A stretch of 64,000 bases of DNA from Marinomonas ostreistagni (lineage in GTDB: Bacteria > Pseudomonadota > Gammaproteobacteria > Pseudomonadales > Marinomonadaceae). The notes below the pieces were generated by a model. It saw only the letters and a list, made by a program, of their open reading frames with translations. It did no database searches and had not been told where the DNA came from. A program made the position numbers and the translations under genes. Within the stretch, counting starts at the first letter, position 1. Each line of letters opens with the position of its first letter. Of this stretch, positions 38,487-47,118 are shown in pieces. The DNA lies in assembly GCF_016888445.1 (NCBI RefSeq), contig NZ_JAFEKF010000001.1, positions 930,001 through 994,000 of the forward strand, given 5' to 3'.

Positions 38487-39428
38487 TTATTGATTGATTA
38501 ATGAAACAACGCTTTGCGCAATACTCTCACTGTCTATGCCAAGACATTTGCGAGTGTACGGACGGTCGCCTGCCGGCGCATACTGACCATCGGCAATGCC
38601 TAAGCGAGTAAGGCGTGCTGGCACACCAAATTCTGCCATCACTTCGGCCACGACCGAGCCCGCACCGCCATTGATATTATGCTCTTCCACGGTCAACACC
38701 TGCTTCACGCCCTCTAGCTGACTCGCTAGCGCTGCGTTATTTAGAGGTCTGATCGAAGATAAGTTGATCACTCGCGCAGAGATTTTTTGCTTTGCCAACT
38801 GCTCGGCTGCAGCAACCGCCTCATGAACCGTTGACCCCATAGCGACTAACGCCACATCACTGCCGTCGACCAGTCGATCTACATTACCTGGCGCAAAAGT
38901 GTAGCTGTCATCGTGCAGCTCTGGTAAGGCTTTACCATCCATGCGTACATAAACTGGCCCTTCTTTTTGCAAAGCATATTCAATGATCTGGCGACATTCG
39001 ATTGGGCAAGATGGCGCGTAGATCTCAATATTACCAAAGCCGCGCATCACAGAAATATCGTCGGTACTGTGGTGCGTACTGGCAAGTGGTCCGTAACTTG
39101 CGCCAGCATTTAAACCAAATAATTTAACGTTGGTATTGTTGTAACAAACATCGACTTTGACCTGCTCATTGGCACGCGAAATCAAGAAAGGCGCCGCGTT
39201 ACAGGTCACCGCAATTTTACCGCCTAAGGCTAACCCGGCAGCCGTACCTACCATCACTTGCTCGGCAATACCGACATTGACCAGGCGCTGCGGGAATTTT
39301 TCTTCAAAGGGTTTGATTTTGGAAGTAGACGTCGAGTCTGCTACCACAGGCACAACATCCAAGCCTTTCTCCACTGCTTCAATGAAACACTGGACCATGA
39401 CATTTGCTAGGTGCTCTGACTTACTCAT
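38487..39428 (-). CDS. Transketolase, C-terminal (pyrimidine-binding) subunit
   Basis: A 313-residue protein equal to the Pyr and C-terminal domains of transketolase. RLVNVGIAEQVMVGTAAGLALGG (about residues 48-70) contains the catalytic Glu that activates thiamine diphosphate; later come the LTVEEHNINGGAGSVVAEVM helix (about 235-254) and RLGIADGQYAPAG. It needs the partner subunit encoded just upstream, with which it overlaps by 8 bases. Together they equal one short transketolase, as in AptAB-type and other split enzymes. Confidence 0.92.
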   Translation of the reverse strand: MSKSEHLANVMVQCFIEAVEKGLDVVPVVADSTSTSKIKPFEEKFPQRLVNVGIAEQVMVGTAAGLALGGKIAVTCNAAPFLISRANEQVKVDVCYNNTNVKLFGLNAGASYGPLASTHHSTDDISVMRGFGNIEIYAPSCPIECRQIIEYALQKEGPVYVRMDGKALPELHDDSYTFAPGNVDRLVDGSDVALVAMGSTVHEAVAAAEQLAKQKISARVINLSSIRPLNNAALASQLEGVKQVLTVEEHNINGGAGSVVAEVMAEFGVPARLTRLGIADGQYAPAGDRPYTRKCLGIDSESIAQSVVSLINQ

Positions 39429-40251
39429 CTTTCAACTCCTCTAACGCCAAATCAACTTCTTCACCTTTTGGCACACGGTGATGCCATTCTGGTCGACCTT
39501 GGATGAATGACACCCCAGCACCCTTCTCAGTATTGGCAATCACCACCTGTGGCTTACCGTTCTTTGGTAGGTTTTCTAGCGTTTCCACCACTGAGGCGAT
39601 ATTGTTGCCTTCACAGTGAGACACACTTAAACCAAACGCTTCCCACTTTTTATCCAGCGGATCCGTCGCCATGATTTCAGAGGTCGCACCGGCCAGCTGA
39701 AGTTTGTTTTTATCATTGATGATAATTAAGTTGTCCAAGCCGTAATGCGCCGCGACTAATGCTGCTTCCCAGTTACTGCCCTCGGCTAACTCACCATCTC
39801 CGGTGACCGCGTAGATTTTACGCTGACTGCCAGATTTCTTAGCGGCAATGGCAAGTCCAACCGCAACAGGCAAACCGTGACCTAAAGCGCCCGTATTCAG
39901 CTCAACGCCCGGTGTTTTCTGACGCACAGGATGGCCTGGTAGTTTTGAGTCATTGTGCTGATAAGTCGGTAACCAGTCTGTCGGGATATAGCCCGCTTCT
40001 GCTAGCACACAGTAATACCCGCCTGCCGCATGGCCTTTCGACTGAATGTAAATATCGCGCTCAGGATCATCTAAGCGATCTGGCGCACAGTTTAAAATGC
40101 GAAAGTACAGAGACGTTACGATTTCGACCTGTGAAAGATCTGCACCAGTGTGCCCACCAGCTGGACTGTTGGCATTGAGTTTGATGATTTGGCGACGAAC
40201 AGCTTTGGCTTTACGCTCTAGCTCTTCAATAGACAACGAGAATGGATTCAT
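39421..40251 (-). CDS. Transketolase, N-terminal (diphosphate-binding) subunit
   Basis: A 276-residue protein equal to the PP domain of transketolase. The thiamine-diphosphate motif is VTGDGELAEGSNWEAAL with NDKNKLQLAG (about residues 146-183); the substrate-side residues SPAGGHTGADLSQVE and SKGHAAGG lie at about 29-70. I use ATG 40251, with GGGAGGG 4 bases upstream, rather than a TTG at 40263. Two operator repeats lie 14-43 bases upstream of this start, so this gene opens its own regulated unit tktN-tktC-kinase-HAD. Confidence 0.93.
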   Translation of the reverse strand: MNPFSLSIEELERKAKAVRRQIIKLNANSPAGGHTGADLSQVEIVTSLYFRILNCAPDRLDDPERDIYIQSKGHAAGGYYCVLAEAGYIPTDWLPTYQHNDSKLPGHPVRQKTPGVELNTGALGHGLPVAVGLAIAAKKSGSQRKIYAVTGDGELAEGSNWEAALVAAHYGLDNLIIINDKNKLQLAGATSEIMATDPLDKKWEAFGLSVSHCEGNNIASVVETLENLPKNGKPQVVIANTEKGAGVSFIQGRPEWHHRVPKGEEVDLALEELKDE

Positions 40252-40264
40252 AAACCCTCCCAAT

Positions 40265-40294
40265 GATTATTTATTCCAAACTGAATATTTATTC
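40265..40294. promoter_or_regulatory. Tandem operator repeats before the split transketolase
   Basis: GAATATTTATTC (40283-40294), a 5-2-5 inverted repeat, and GATTATTTATTC (40265-40276, one change) stand 18 bp apart directly before the transketolase N-subunit start. They are inside the 143-base gap to the SDR gene and probably overlap a promoter bound by the SorC regulator. Confidence 0.7.
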
Positions 40295-40394
40295 TATGGA
40301 GGCAAAAAAAATAGTTGTTTGGGTCATGATGAGTGCGTAGCAATGGCCTCGCACTCATCGCGTAATGATGACGCCTCAAGTCATCTGCTTTGGC

Positions 40395-41192
40395 TTACCA
40401 GCAGCAGAAGCCACCATCTACCAACAGATCAACGCCTGTACAGTAAGACGCCGCATCGCTGGCTAGGAAGATCGCAGGACCTACCATTTCATTCACCGAA
40501 GCCATGCGCCCCATTGGCGTTTGAGATTCAAATTCTTTCGTTTGATGAACCATCTCTGGTCGTGTGTTCATCGGTGTGGCGGTATAGCCTGGGCTAATCG
40601 AGTTGACGCGAATACCTTTGCCAACCCACTCCATCGCCATGCTTTTCGTCATATGGATCACGCCTGCTTTGGAAGCGTTGTAATGCACTTGCTCCAAGCC
40701 ACGGTTAACGATCACACCAGACATCGAGGCGATGTTAATGATCGAGCCCTTACCATTTTTAATCATGGCATTGGCCTCCGCTTGGCAAGACAAAAAGACA
40801 CCTTTCATATTAATGTCCATCAGCGTTTGGTATTGATCCTCTGCCATCTCTTCACAGGGATTGGCATTAGCAATACCCGCCGCGTTGACCGCAATACTTA
40901 AAGCGCCAAGGGCTTCTTCTGTTTTGGCTACCGCGGAGGTCATCGAGTCTTTAGACGTCACGTCCGCACAAATCGCAATCGCTTTGCGACCCAATGATTC
41001 AATCAGTTCGATGGTTTCTTGTAGCCCACCGTCTTCGCGACGATCGACACAGGCTACGTCTGCACCTGACTGCGCCAAGCCAATGGCAATGCGCTGACCG
41101 ATACCACTGCCCGCGCCCGTTACCAATGCAACATCACCTGTTAAATTAAATAATTCAGGCGTATTTAAATTATCAAGATTCATATCGTTCAC
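40395..41192 (-). CDS. SDR family dehydrogenase (polyol/sugar type), transporter-linked
   Basis: A 265-residue classical short-chain dehydrogenase. Nucleotide motif TGAGSGIG (about residues 25-32), a D following the second strand (VDRRED) suggesting NAD preference, NAAG (about 103-106), catalytic Ser in IASMSG (about 153), and YNASK (about 170-174). The end VDGGFCCW resembles polyol dehydrogenases such as those for arabinitol or threitol. It lies 44 bases downstream of the transporter ATPase gene and would oxidise the imported substrate. Confidence 0.88.
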   Translation of the reverse strand: MNDMNLDNLNTPELFNLTGDVALVTGAGSGIGQRIAIGLAQSGADVACVDRREDGGLQETIELIESLGRKAIAICADVTSKDSMTSAVAKTEEALGALSIAVNAAGIANANPCEEMAEDQYQTLMDINMKGVFLSCQAEANAMIKNGKGSIINIASMSGVIVNRGLEQVHYNASKAGVIHMTKSMAMEWVGKGIRVNSISPGYTATPMNTRPEMVHQTKEFESQTPMGRMASVNEMVGPAIFLASDAASYCTGVDLLVDGGFCCW

Positions 41193-41236
41193 CTTCTGGT
41201 GTAATTACTTAAGCCTGTAGCGGCCTTTCATGAATA

Positions 41237-42730
41237 TTAAGCGGTGGCCAGTTCCATCACTGAGACATCGTTCGCTTGATCTTGCTCTAAGATCCCGGTT
41301 TGCTCCCCATGCGCCATAACCATGACACGGTTAGAAACCCCCAATACTTCTTCCAAATCTGAGCTAACGACAATCACGCTGACACCTTTCTTCGCCAGCC
41401 CTACGATAATTTCATAAATCGAAGAGCGTGCGCCGACATCGATACCGCGCGTCGGCTCATCAAGCAGCACAACTTGTGGGTTGCGCGCTAACCACTTCGC
41501 AATCACCACCTTTTGCTGGTTACCGCCTGACATCTCATCGGCGTGCTGATTAGCCGCCCCTTTAACGCCAAACTTACGAATGTTCTCTTCGGCAAACTCT
41601 AAGATTTTAGAGCGTCGAATCCAGCCGCCCTGTGCTACGGACTCCATATTGGAATAGCCAATGTTTTCCGCAATGCTGTGCTCTAACACAAGACCTTGCA
41701 GCTTGCGGTCTTCTGGTACTAATACCACACCATTTTGGATCGACTGCCATGGCGACTTGGGCGTGACATCAACGCCATTGAGCAAAACCTGCCCTTGGCT
41801 GACTTTGTCTGCACCGGCAATCGCACGGACTACTTCAGTACGGCCTGAGCCCACTAGGCCAGCAATACCTAGGATTTCGCCTTTACGGACTTGGAAGTTG
41901 ATATCGCGAAACTTTTGCTCCGCTGAGCATAGATTCTTCACCTCTAACACCACCTCATCTTGCGGTGTCGGAATAGCTGGGAACATTTGCTCTAGACTGC
42001 GGCCGACCATACTTTCGACAATGGTTTTGACTGGCAAATCGGCATTCGGGAATTCTTTTACTTTGGCACCGTCACGCATAACGACGATTCGATCGGCGAC
42101 ACGTTTGATCTCTTCAAGTCGGTGAGAAATGTAAATGATGCCAACGCCTTCGCTCTTAAGTTTGTCGATCTGGTCATATAGCAACTCAGATTCCGCCACA
42201 CCCAGTGACGCCGTAGGCTCATCTAGAATGAGCATTTTGGCATTCAGCGCTAGCGCTTTGGCAATCTCAATTAATTGCTGATTCGCTGTTGATAACCCCT
42301 CCACTTTGCGTGAAGCGGGCAGATCCAAACCTAAGCGCTGCAGTTGCTCCGTTGCTTTGGCCTCCATAGTCGCGCGGTCTACACGACCATTTTTCATCGG
42401 ATAGCGACCCACGTACACGTTCTCGGCAATCGAAAGATGCGGTAGCAAGCGGAGCTCTTGGTGGATAAGACCCACCCCAAGATCGATCGCTTCTCGAGGC
42501 GTACTAGGGGAATAGGCTTTACCGAGCCACATCATCTCACCTACCGTCGGACTCTTAGAGCCAGCGATAATGCCAGACAAGGTGGACTTGCCCGCACCAT
42601 TTTCCCCTAGCAATGCTATGACCTCCCCCGCATACAAGTCCAAGTCTATCCCATGCAACACCTCGGTAGGTCCGTAGGTTTTACGTATGTTTTTCAGAGA
42701 TAGAATGGGCGCTTTAGATTGAGAAGTCAT
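41237..42730 (-). CDS. Sugar ABC transporter ATPase with two ATP-binding domains (RbsA-like)
   Basis: A 497-residue cytoplasmic energising subunit of a CUT2-family importer. Domain 1: Walker A GENGAGKST (about residues 39-47), signature LSTANQQL, Walker B LILDEPTASLG. Domain 2: degenerate Walker A GLVGSGRTEV (about 287-296), signature MSGGNQQK (about 396-403), LLDEPTRGIDVGA. The degenerate second site is normal for RbsA/MglA-type proteins. It lies between the binding protein and the SDR gene. Confidence 0.95.
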   Translation of the reverse strand: MTSQSKAPILSLKNIRKTYGPTEVLHGIDLDLYAGEVIALLGENGAGKSTLSGIIAGSKSPTVGEMMWLGKAYSPSTPREAIDLGVGLIHQELRLLPHLSIAENVYVGRYPMKNGRVDRATMEAKATEQLQRLGLDLPASRKVEGLSTANQQLIEIAKALALNAKMLILDEPTASLGVAESELLYDQIDKLKSEGVGIIYISHRLEEIKRVADRIVVMRDGAKVKEFPNADLPVKTIVESMVGRSLEQMFPAIPTPQDEVVLEVKNLCSAEQKFRDINFQVRKGEILGIAGLVGSGRTEVVRAIAGADKVSQGQVLLNGVDVTPKSPWQSIQNGVVLVPEDRKLQGLVLEHSIAENIGYSNMESVAQGGWIRRSKILEFAEENIRKFGVKGAANQHADEMSGGNQQKVVIAKWLARNPQVVLLDEPTRGIDVGARSSIYEIIVGLAKKGVSVIVVSSDLEEVLGVSNRVMVMAHGEQTGILEQDQANDVSVMELATA

Positions 42731-42777
42731 AACATCACCTTTTTATTATTGGTTACTGACACGTTAATTTGTTAGCC

Positions 42778-42802
42778 ATCGCAGTTATGGATGTTCTGCG
42801 AT
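42778..42802. repeat. Hairpin at the 3' end of the binding-protein gene
   Basis: ATCGCAG (42778-42784) and CTGCGAT (42796-42802) are perfect arms with an 11-base loop overlapping the stop codon. Without a T run it is more likely an mRNA-protecting hairpin between binding protein and ATPase than a terminator. Confidence 0.45.
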
Positions 42803-43717
42803 AAAGGCCTCAACGTTTTCTTTGGTGGTCAACGTAGCATCCAGACGATTCTCTGCATCGACGTCTTCACCATTTACCAATTTAATAGCTGAATCGACAG
42901 CCAAGCGGCCCATCAACTGCGTTTGTTGTGTTGCCGTAACATCAAACACACCATCACGGATGGCTTCTAATGCTGCGGTGTCACCATCAAAACCGCCGAC
43001 ATAAATGCGCTGCGGCATGTCAGAAACTTTAATCGCTTGTGCCGCACCCAGTGCTAGGCCATCGGCTTGAGCAAAGATGATGCTGACATCAGGGTGTGCT
43101 TGCAGTAGGTTCTGCGTGATTTGGAAGCCTTCATCTTGGGACCACATGTTAGACCATTGTTCTTCGACCACTTCGACCTTGTCGTATTCGGCAATCGCAT
43201 TATTACAGCCTTCGCTACGCTCAATCTCAGGCGTGGTACCTTTTTGACCATGGATCATCAGCATTTGGCCTTCGCCACCCGCTTGCTCAATAATGTGCTT
43301 ACATACTTGGTACGCCGAGCTCACACTGTCAGTGGTAATAAATGTATCCCCTGGTGCACCGGCTGGGTTGCGGTCGATATTGATAATCGGCACGCCTTCA
43401 GCTCGTGCCAAGCGAGCTGGCACAGTCGCAGCTGCCGCCCCTGCTGGGATGTAAATCAATGCATCAATGTTTTGCGTTAACAGATCCTGTACTTGGCTGA
43501 CCTGTGTCGCACTATCACCGCGGGCATCCACCGTGATAATTTCGATTCCTTTTTCCTCACCATAGGCTTCAACTGACTGCTTAATCTGATTAAAGAAGTT
43601 CGCTTGAAGGTTCGCTACAGCCAAGCCTACTTTCTCTACTTCCGCAGAGGCCGTCATTGGCACAAGAGATGCCGTTGCTACCGCTGTTGCCAACATGGTT
43701 TTTATCATTTTTTTCAT
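42785..43717 (-). CDS. Sugar ABC transporter substrate-binding protein (RbsB-like)
   Basis: A 310-residue periplasmic binding protein of the Peripla_BP_4 type. Signal peptide about residues 1-25 (ends TASAEV). VGLAVANLQANFFNQIKQSVEAYGEEKG marks the first lobe; IIFAQADGLALGAAQAI the second lobe; VGGFDGDTAALEAIRDG the hinge region. It binds the sugar or polyol and delivers it to the permease. Here it is the second gene of the unit, between permease and ATPase. Confidence 0.95.
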   Translation of the reverse strand: MKKMIKTMLATAVATASLVPMTASAEVEKVGLAVANLQANFFNQIKQSVEAYGEEKGIEIITVDARGDSATQVSQVQDLLTQNIDALIYIPAGAAAATVPARLARAEGVPIINIDRNPAGAPGDTFITTDSVSSAYQVCKHIIEQAGGEGQMLMIHGQKGTTPEIERSEGCNNAIAEYDKVEVVEEQWSNMWSQDEGFQITQNLLQAHPDVSIIFAQADGLALGAAQAIKVSDMPQRIYVGGFDGDTAALEAIRDGVFDVTATQQTQLMGRLAVDSAIKLVNGEDVDAENRLDATLTTKENVEAFIAEHP

Positions 43718-43740
43718 GTCATTCTCCTTGGTTTGGTCAA

Positions 43741-43767
43741 CCTATGCCGCGCCTAGGCTGGCATAGG
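43741..43767. repeat. Strong hairpin between permease and binding-protein genes
   Basis: CCTATGCC and GGCATAGG are perfect 8-base arms that enclose a second palindrome, GCCTAGGC. It has no T run. In other sugar operons such hairpins set unequal expression of binding protein and permease; here it stands 24 bases upstream of the binding-protein start. Confidence 0.55.
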
Positions 43768-43792
43768 TCTTTGAATTAACGCTAAACGATGA

Positions 43793-44797
43793 TTATGCTT
43801 GTTTTTTCTTAAGAGCTTCTGCGGCCACGGCCAATACAATCACTAGACCAATGATCACTTGCTGCATAAATGGTGACACCCCTAATAGGTTTAATCCGTT
43901 ACGTAGCACACCGATAATCAGCACACCAATGATGGTGCCACCAATACCGCCTGAACCACCTGTCAGACTGGTGCCACCGATAACCACAGCGGCAATCGTA
44001 TCCAACTCGTAGGCAAAACCTGAGCTAGGCTGAACAGAATCCAAGCGCGCTGCCATCACCACACCAGCTAAGCCTGCCAGAGTGCTCGCTGTCACATAGA
44101 CCCAGATAGTAGCTTTCTTAACGTTAATACCCGCTAAGCGCGCCACCTCAGCATTACCGCCAATGGCATATAATGAGCGACCGCCAGCACGGTATCTTTG
44201 ATAAAGAAACGCCACCAGAAACACCACCAGCATGATGGCGACGGTAATCGTCAAAAAGCCACCATGGCGAATAATAGCGGATAAGTTAAACCACGCAGGG
44301 AACCCGACGATTTGCTGACCGTCAGTAATCATATTGGCCAAGCCGCGTGCGATCGACATCATTGCTAACGTGGCAATAAACGCAGGCACATTGAAGCGAG
44401 TAATCATGACCCCTGAGGCGAGACCACACATCCCTGCCACCACCAGCGATATCAGAATAGAAGCAGGTAAAGGAATGCCTGCATAATTGGTGAGATAGCC
44501 CATCACCATCATGGCTAAGGCAAGTACCGATCCGACAGCCAAATCAATGCCGCCGATCATAATCACAAACGTCATACCGACCGCCATAATCCCTAATACA
44601 GTGATCTGGTCGAGAATGTTGAGAAAGTTACGTAGCGTAAAAAACGAATCGGTGGCAAACGAAAGGAAGATACAAAGTGCGATTAACCCGATCAAAGGGC
44701 CAGTAGCCCCATGCCCAGAAAAAAGCGACACAATGCGATTGCGAAGATGATTGGTAGGCGTCGTTGAGACCACACCTGACTCACTAACTTGTGACAT
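43793..44797 (-). CDS. Sugar ABC transporter permease (RbsC-like)
   Basis: A 334-residue inner-membrane permease of the BPD_transp_2 family with 8-10 hydrophobic segments. GMTFVIMIGGIDLAVGSVLALA (about residues 78-99) and the LAGINVKKATIWVYV coupling-loop stretch (about 218-232) with VVIGGTSLTGGSGGIGGT (about 269-286) are typical of RbsC-type permeases. First gene of the minus-strand unit permease-binding protein-ATPase-SDR, opposite the second SDR gene. Confidence 0.95.
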   Translation of the reverse strand: MSQVSESGVVSTTPTNHLRNRIVSLFSGHGATGPLIGLIALCIFLSFATDSFFTLRNFLNILDQITVLGIMAVGMTFVIMIGGIDLAVGSVLALAMMVMGYLTNYAGIPLPASILISLVVAGMCGLASGVMITRFNVPAFIATLAMMSIARGLANMITDGQQIVGFPAWFNLSAIIRHGGFLTITVAIMLVVFLVAFLYQRYRAGGRSLYAIGGNAEVARLAGINVKKATIWVYVTASTLAGLAGVVMAARLDSVQPSSGFAYELDTIAAVVIGGTSLTGGSGGIGGTIIGVLIIGVLRNGLNLLGVSPFMQQVIIGLVIVLAVAAEALKKKQA

Positions 44798-44825
44798 GAG
44801 AACTACCTCATAATTTATTATTTTT

Positions 44826-44854
44826 GAATATTTATTCGATCATGTATATATTCA
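44826..44854. promoter_or_regulatory. Operator repeat before the transporter operon
   Basis: A perfect GAATATTTATTC (44826-44837) lies 29 bases upstream of the permease start; TGTATATATTCA (44843-44854) beside it keeps only one good half-site. With the pair at 45013-45042 it frames the divergent intergenic region 44798-45066. Confidence 0.68.
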
Positions 44855-45012
44855 AGCACCGCATTTTTTCTCTGTCAAACCTTTTGCACAAAATCTACGC
44901 ACGACTTTGGTCGTAAACCACAATAGCAAAGACATCTTGCTTCAATGTGGTGCATTTTTTGACGTAAAAAGGGTTTATCTCTGTTTCAAATAGCGTTAGC
45001 TTTACGCCTCAT

Positions 45013-45042
45013 GAATATTTATATATCTATGGATATTTATTC
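45013..45042. promoter_or_regulatory. Tandem operator repeats before the divergent SDR gene
   Basis: GAATATTTATAT (45013-45024, two changes) and GGATATTTATTC (45031-45042, one change) stand exactly 18 bp apart, 25-54 bases upstream of the SDR start. The spacing equals that at 40265-40294. Confidence 0.68.
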
Positions 45043-45066
45043 AAAGACAGATGAAGGAGAATAAGA

Positions 45067-45843
45067 ATGCCAAATAATCTTGTCATACTCGGTGGAAATA
45101 AAGGGATCGGATTGGGGATCACCAAGCGCTTTTTAAACGATGGTTTTAACGTGGTCATCGGTACTAACGATGCCAATCTCAGCGACACCCAAGCCGCTCT
45201 CGAAAGCGAATTTACAGATCAAACCATCCGTGTTCTTAATTGCGATATTGCCAACCTTGAGTCCGTTAAGGCCTTCTATCAAGAAGCTTATGAGGTCTTA
45301 GGCCAGATCGACGTAGTGGTGAATAATGCCGGCGTTATCAGAATCTCAAAGCTTGAGGACGTCACTGAGCAAGATTGGGATCTGACCATGGACGTCAATA
45401 CAAAAGGCATGTTTTTCTCTTGTGCCGAGGCTGTCAAACTGATGCGTAAGAATGGCAATGCCGGACGCATTATTAATACCGCGTCAGGTCAATCTCGTGA
45501 AGGTTTTGTTTATACCCCACACTATGCCGCCAGCAAATTTGGTGTTGTTGGTCTCACCCAAAGTCTCGCCAAAGAAGTCGCTCGCGATGGTATTACCGTC
45601 AACGCGATATGTCCTGGCATCATTCATACAGAGATGTGGGATTACAACGACAGCGTTTGGGGCAAATTATTAGGTGATTACGAGCCTGGCGCTTTGATGA
45701 AAGAATGGGTAGCCAATATCCCTATGCAACGAGCCGGAACGCCCAGTGAAGTTGCAGGTTTGGTTGCGTTTCTGGCAGGCCCTGATGCCGTCTATATCAC
45801 CGGTCAATCGATCAACGTGGATGGCGGCTTAATCATGTCCTAA
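45067..45843 (+). CDS. SDR family dehydrogenase, divergent member of the sugar locus
   Basis: A 258-residue classical SDR. The nucleotide motif is GGNKGIG (residues 9-15) in place of TGxxxGIG; NNAG (about 91-94), Ser in NTASGQS (about 141) and YAASK (about 156-160) are intact; ends VDGGLIMS. It resembles sorbitol/galactitol/iditol-type dehydrogenases. A strong AAGGAG ribosome site precedes the start. Two different SDRs in one locus suggest two oxidations, or use of two related substrates. Confidence 0.88.
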   Translation: MPNNLVILGGNKGIGLGITKRFLNDGFNVVIGTNDANLSDTQAALESEFTDQTIRVLNCDIANLESVKAFYQEAYEVLGQIDVVVNNAGVIRISKLEDVTEQDWDLTMDVNTKGMFFSCAEAVKLMRKNGNAGRIINTASGQSREGFVYTPHYAASKFGVVGLTQSLAKEVARDGITVNAICPGIIHTEMWDYNDSVWGKLLGDYEPGALMKEWVANIPMQRAGTPSEVAGLVAFLAGPDAVYITGQSINVDGGLIMS

Positions 45844-45846
45844 CCC

Positions 45847-47118
45847 CTACCTAACCAGCGGTAGGCTCTGCCAGTCGGTGGTATACGCGGGCGATAGGCG
45901 TTCGCGTTTCATCGCCCAATGTTGCTCATGGCCTTGGGCCGCGAGGTAGAGTTGGCCGCGGCCACTTTGGTTGATCTGATCCATTACGCCCATCAGGGTT
46001 TGCGCTTTGGCGTGACTACTAGCATCGTAAAACAAGTCTGCTTGCAGCGTGTTGTATTGGTAGAAGTCGGTCAGCATGACGCCCGCTTTCGCATAACGAT
46101 AGCCGGCGCGGTAAAGTTTGCTCAGCAGCTCATCAGCGGCTTTTTGTAGTACACGCGTATCATCGGTGGGTGTGGGCAGTTCGCAGCTCAGCGCATTGGC
46201 ATAATAAGGATCATGCTCGTTAAACGCTCCGGTACGGATAAACACCTGTAGCACTTTGGCCAGCTGTTGTTCGGCGCGCAGCTTCTCCCCCGCACGACTG
46301 ATATGCATAGTGATGGCTTGACGTAATGAGGCTTGATCAGTGATACGCTCACCAAACGAGCGACTGGCGACGATCTGCTGCTTCGTCGGCGGCACCTGCT
46401 CCAGCGCCAGGCAAGACCAGCCATTGAGCTCTTGAATGGTGCGCTCTAACACCACCGAATATTCGCTGCGCAGCATTTTCGGGTTAGCATCGGCCAAGTC
46501 TAATGCGGTAAATATCCCTCGTTGATTGAGCTTTTTGACTAAGCGTCGGCCGACGCCCCAAACTTCTGCCACATCCACCAGCGCCATCAAGCGTCGCTGA
46601 CGAGCGCTGTCCATTAGATTGACCACCGAGCCTGTCGCGGGATAACGCTTGGCCGCGTGATTGGCAAGTTTGGCCAGCGTCTTAGTCGGCGCAATGCCGA
46701 TGCCGACGGTAATGCCTGTACATTGGTCTACTTTAGCTTTGACTTGGCGCCCAAACTCGGTCAAATCACAACATCCTTCGATACCGGATAAGTCCAAAAA
46801 TGCTTCATCAATGGAGTAGATTTCGACGCGCGGCGCTTCCTGCTCCAAGATGCCCATGACGCGGCTCGACATATCGGCGTACAGCGCATAGTTAGACGAA
46901 AAACACACCACGCCCTGCTCAGCCAGTTGCTCGCGCACTTGGAAAAAAGGCGCGCCCATCTTGATGCCAAGGGCTTTGGCTTCTTTAGAGCGCGCGATAA
47001 TGCAACCATCATTATTAGATAACACTACCACCGGCCGGTCGCGTAAATCAGGGCGAAATACCCGCTCGCAACTGGCGTAAAAATTGTTGCAATCGACCAA
47101 GGCAAACACTGGTTTCAT
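45847..47118 (-). CDS. umuC: DNA polymerase V catalytic subunit UmuC
   Basis: A 423-residue Y-family translesion polymerase, the length of E. coli UmuC (422). DCNNFYASCERVF (residues 9-21) and SIDEAFLDLSG (about 101-111) hold the catalytic acidic residues; NNDGCIIARS (about 35-44) is the steric-gate and finger region; the little-finger domain follows at about 240-350. Its start overlaps umuD by 4 bases. Both are under the LexA box upstream of umuD. Confidence 0.96.
   Translation of the reverse strand: MKPVFALVDCNNFYASCERVFRPDLRDRPVVVLSNNDGCIIARSKEAKALGIKMGAPFFQVREQLAEQGVVCFSSNYALYADMSSRVMGILEQEAPRVEIYSIDEAFLDLSGIEGCCDLTEFGRQVKAKVDQCTGITVGIGIAPTKTLAKLANHAAKRYPATGSVVNLMDSARQRRLMALVDVAEVWGVGRRLVKKLNQRGIFTALDLADANPKMLRSEYSVVLERTIQELNGWSCLALEQVPPTKQQIVASRSFGERITDQASLRQAITMHISRAGEKLRAEQQLAKVLQVFIRTGAFNEHDPYYANALSCELPTPTDDTRVLQKAADELLSKLYRAGYRYAKAGVMLTDFYQYNTLQADLFYDASSHAKAQTLMGVMDQINQSGRGQLYLAAQGHEQHWAMKRERLSPAYTTDWQSLPLVR

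Noticed and set aside
40097..40597. Plus-strand open frame of 166 codons across the transketolase/SDR gap
   Set aside because: It is antisense to both genes and runs over the operator repeats.
35203..45843. Sulfoquinovose (sulfo-transketolase) pathway, because of the split transketolase
   Set aside because: No sulfoquinovosidase, sulfosugar isomerases or sulfoacetaldehyde genes are present, and an FGGY kinase is not part of that route.
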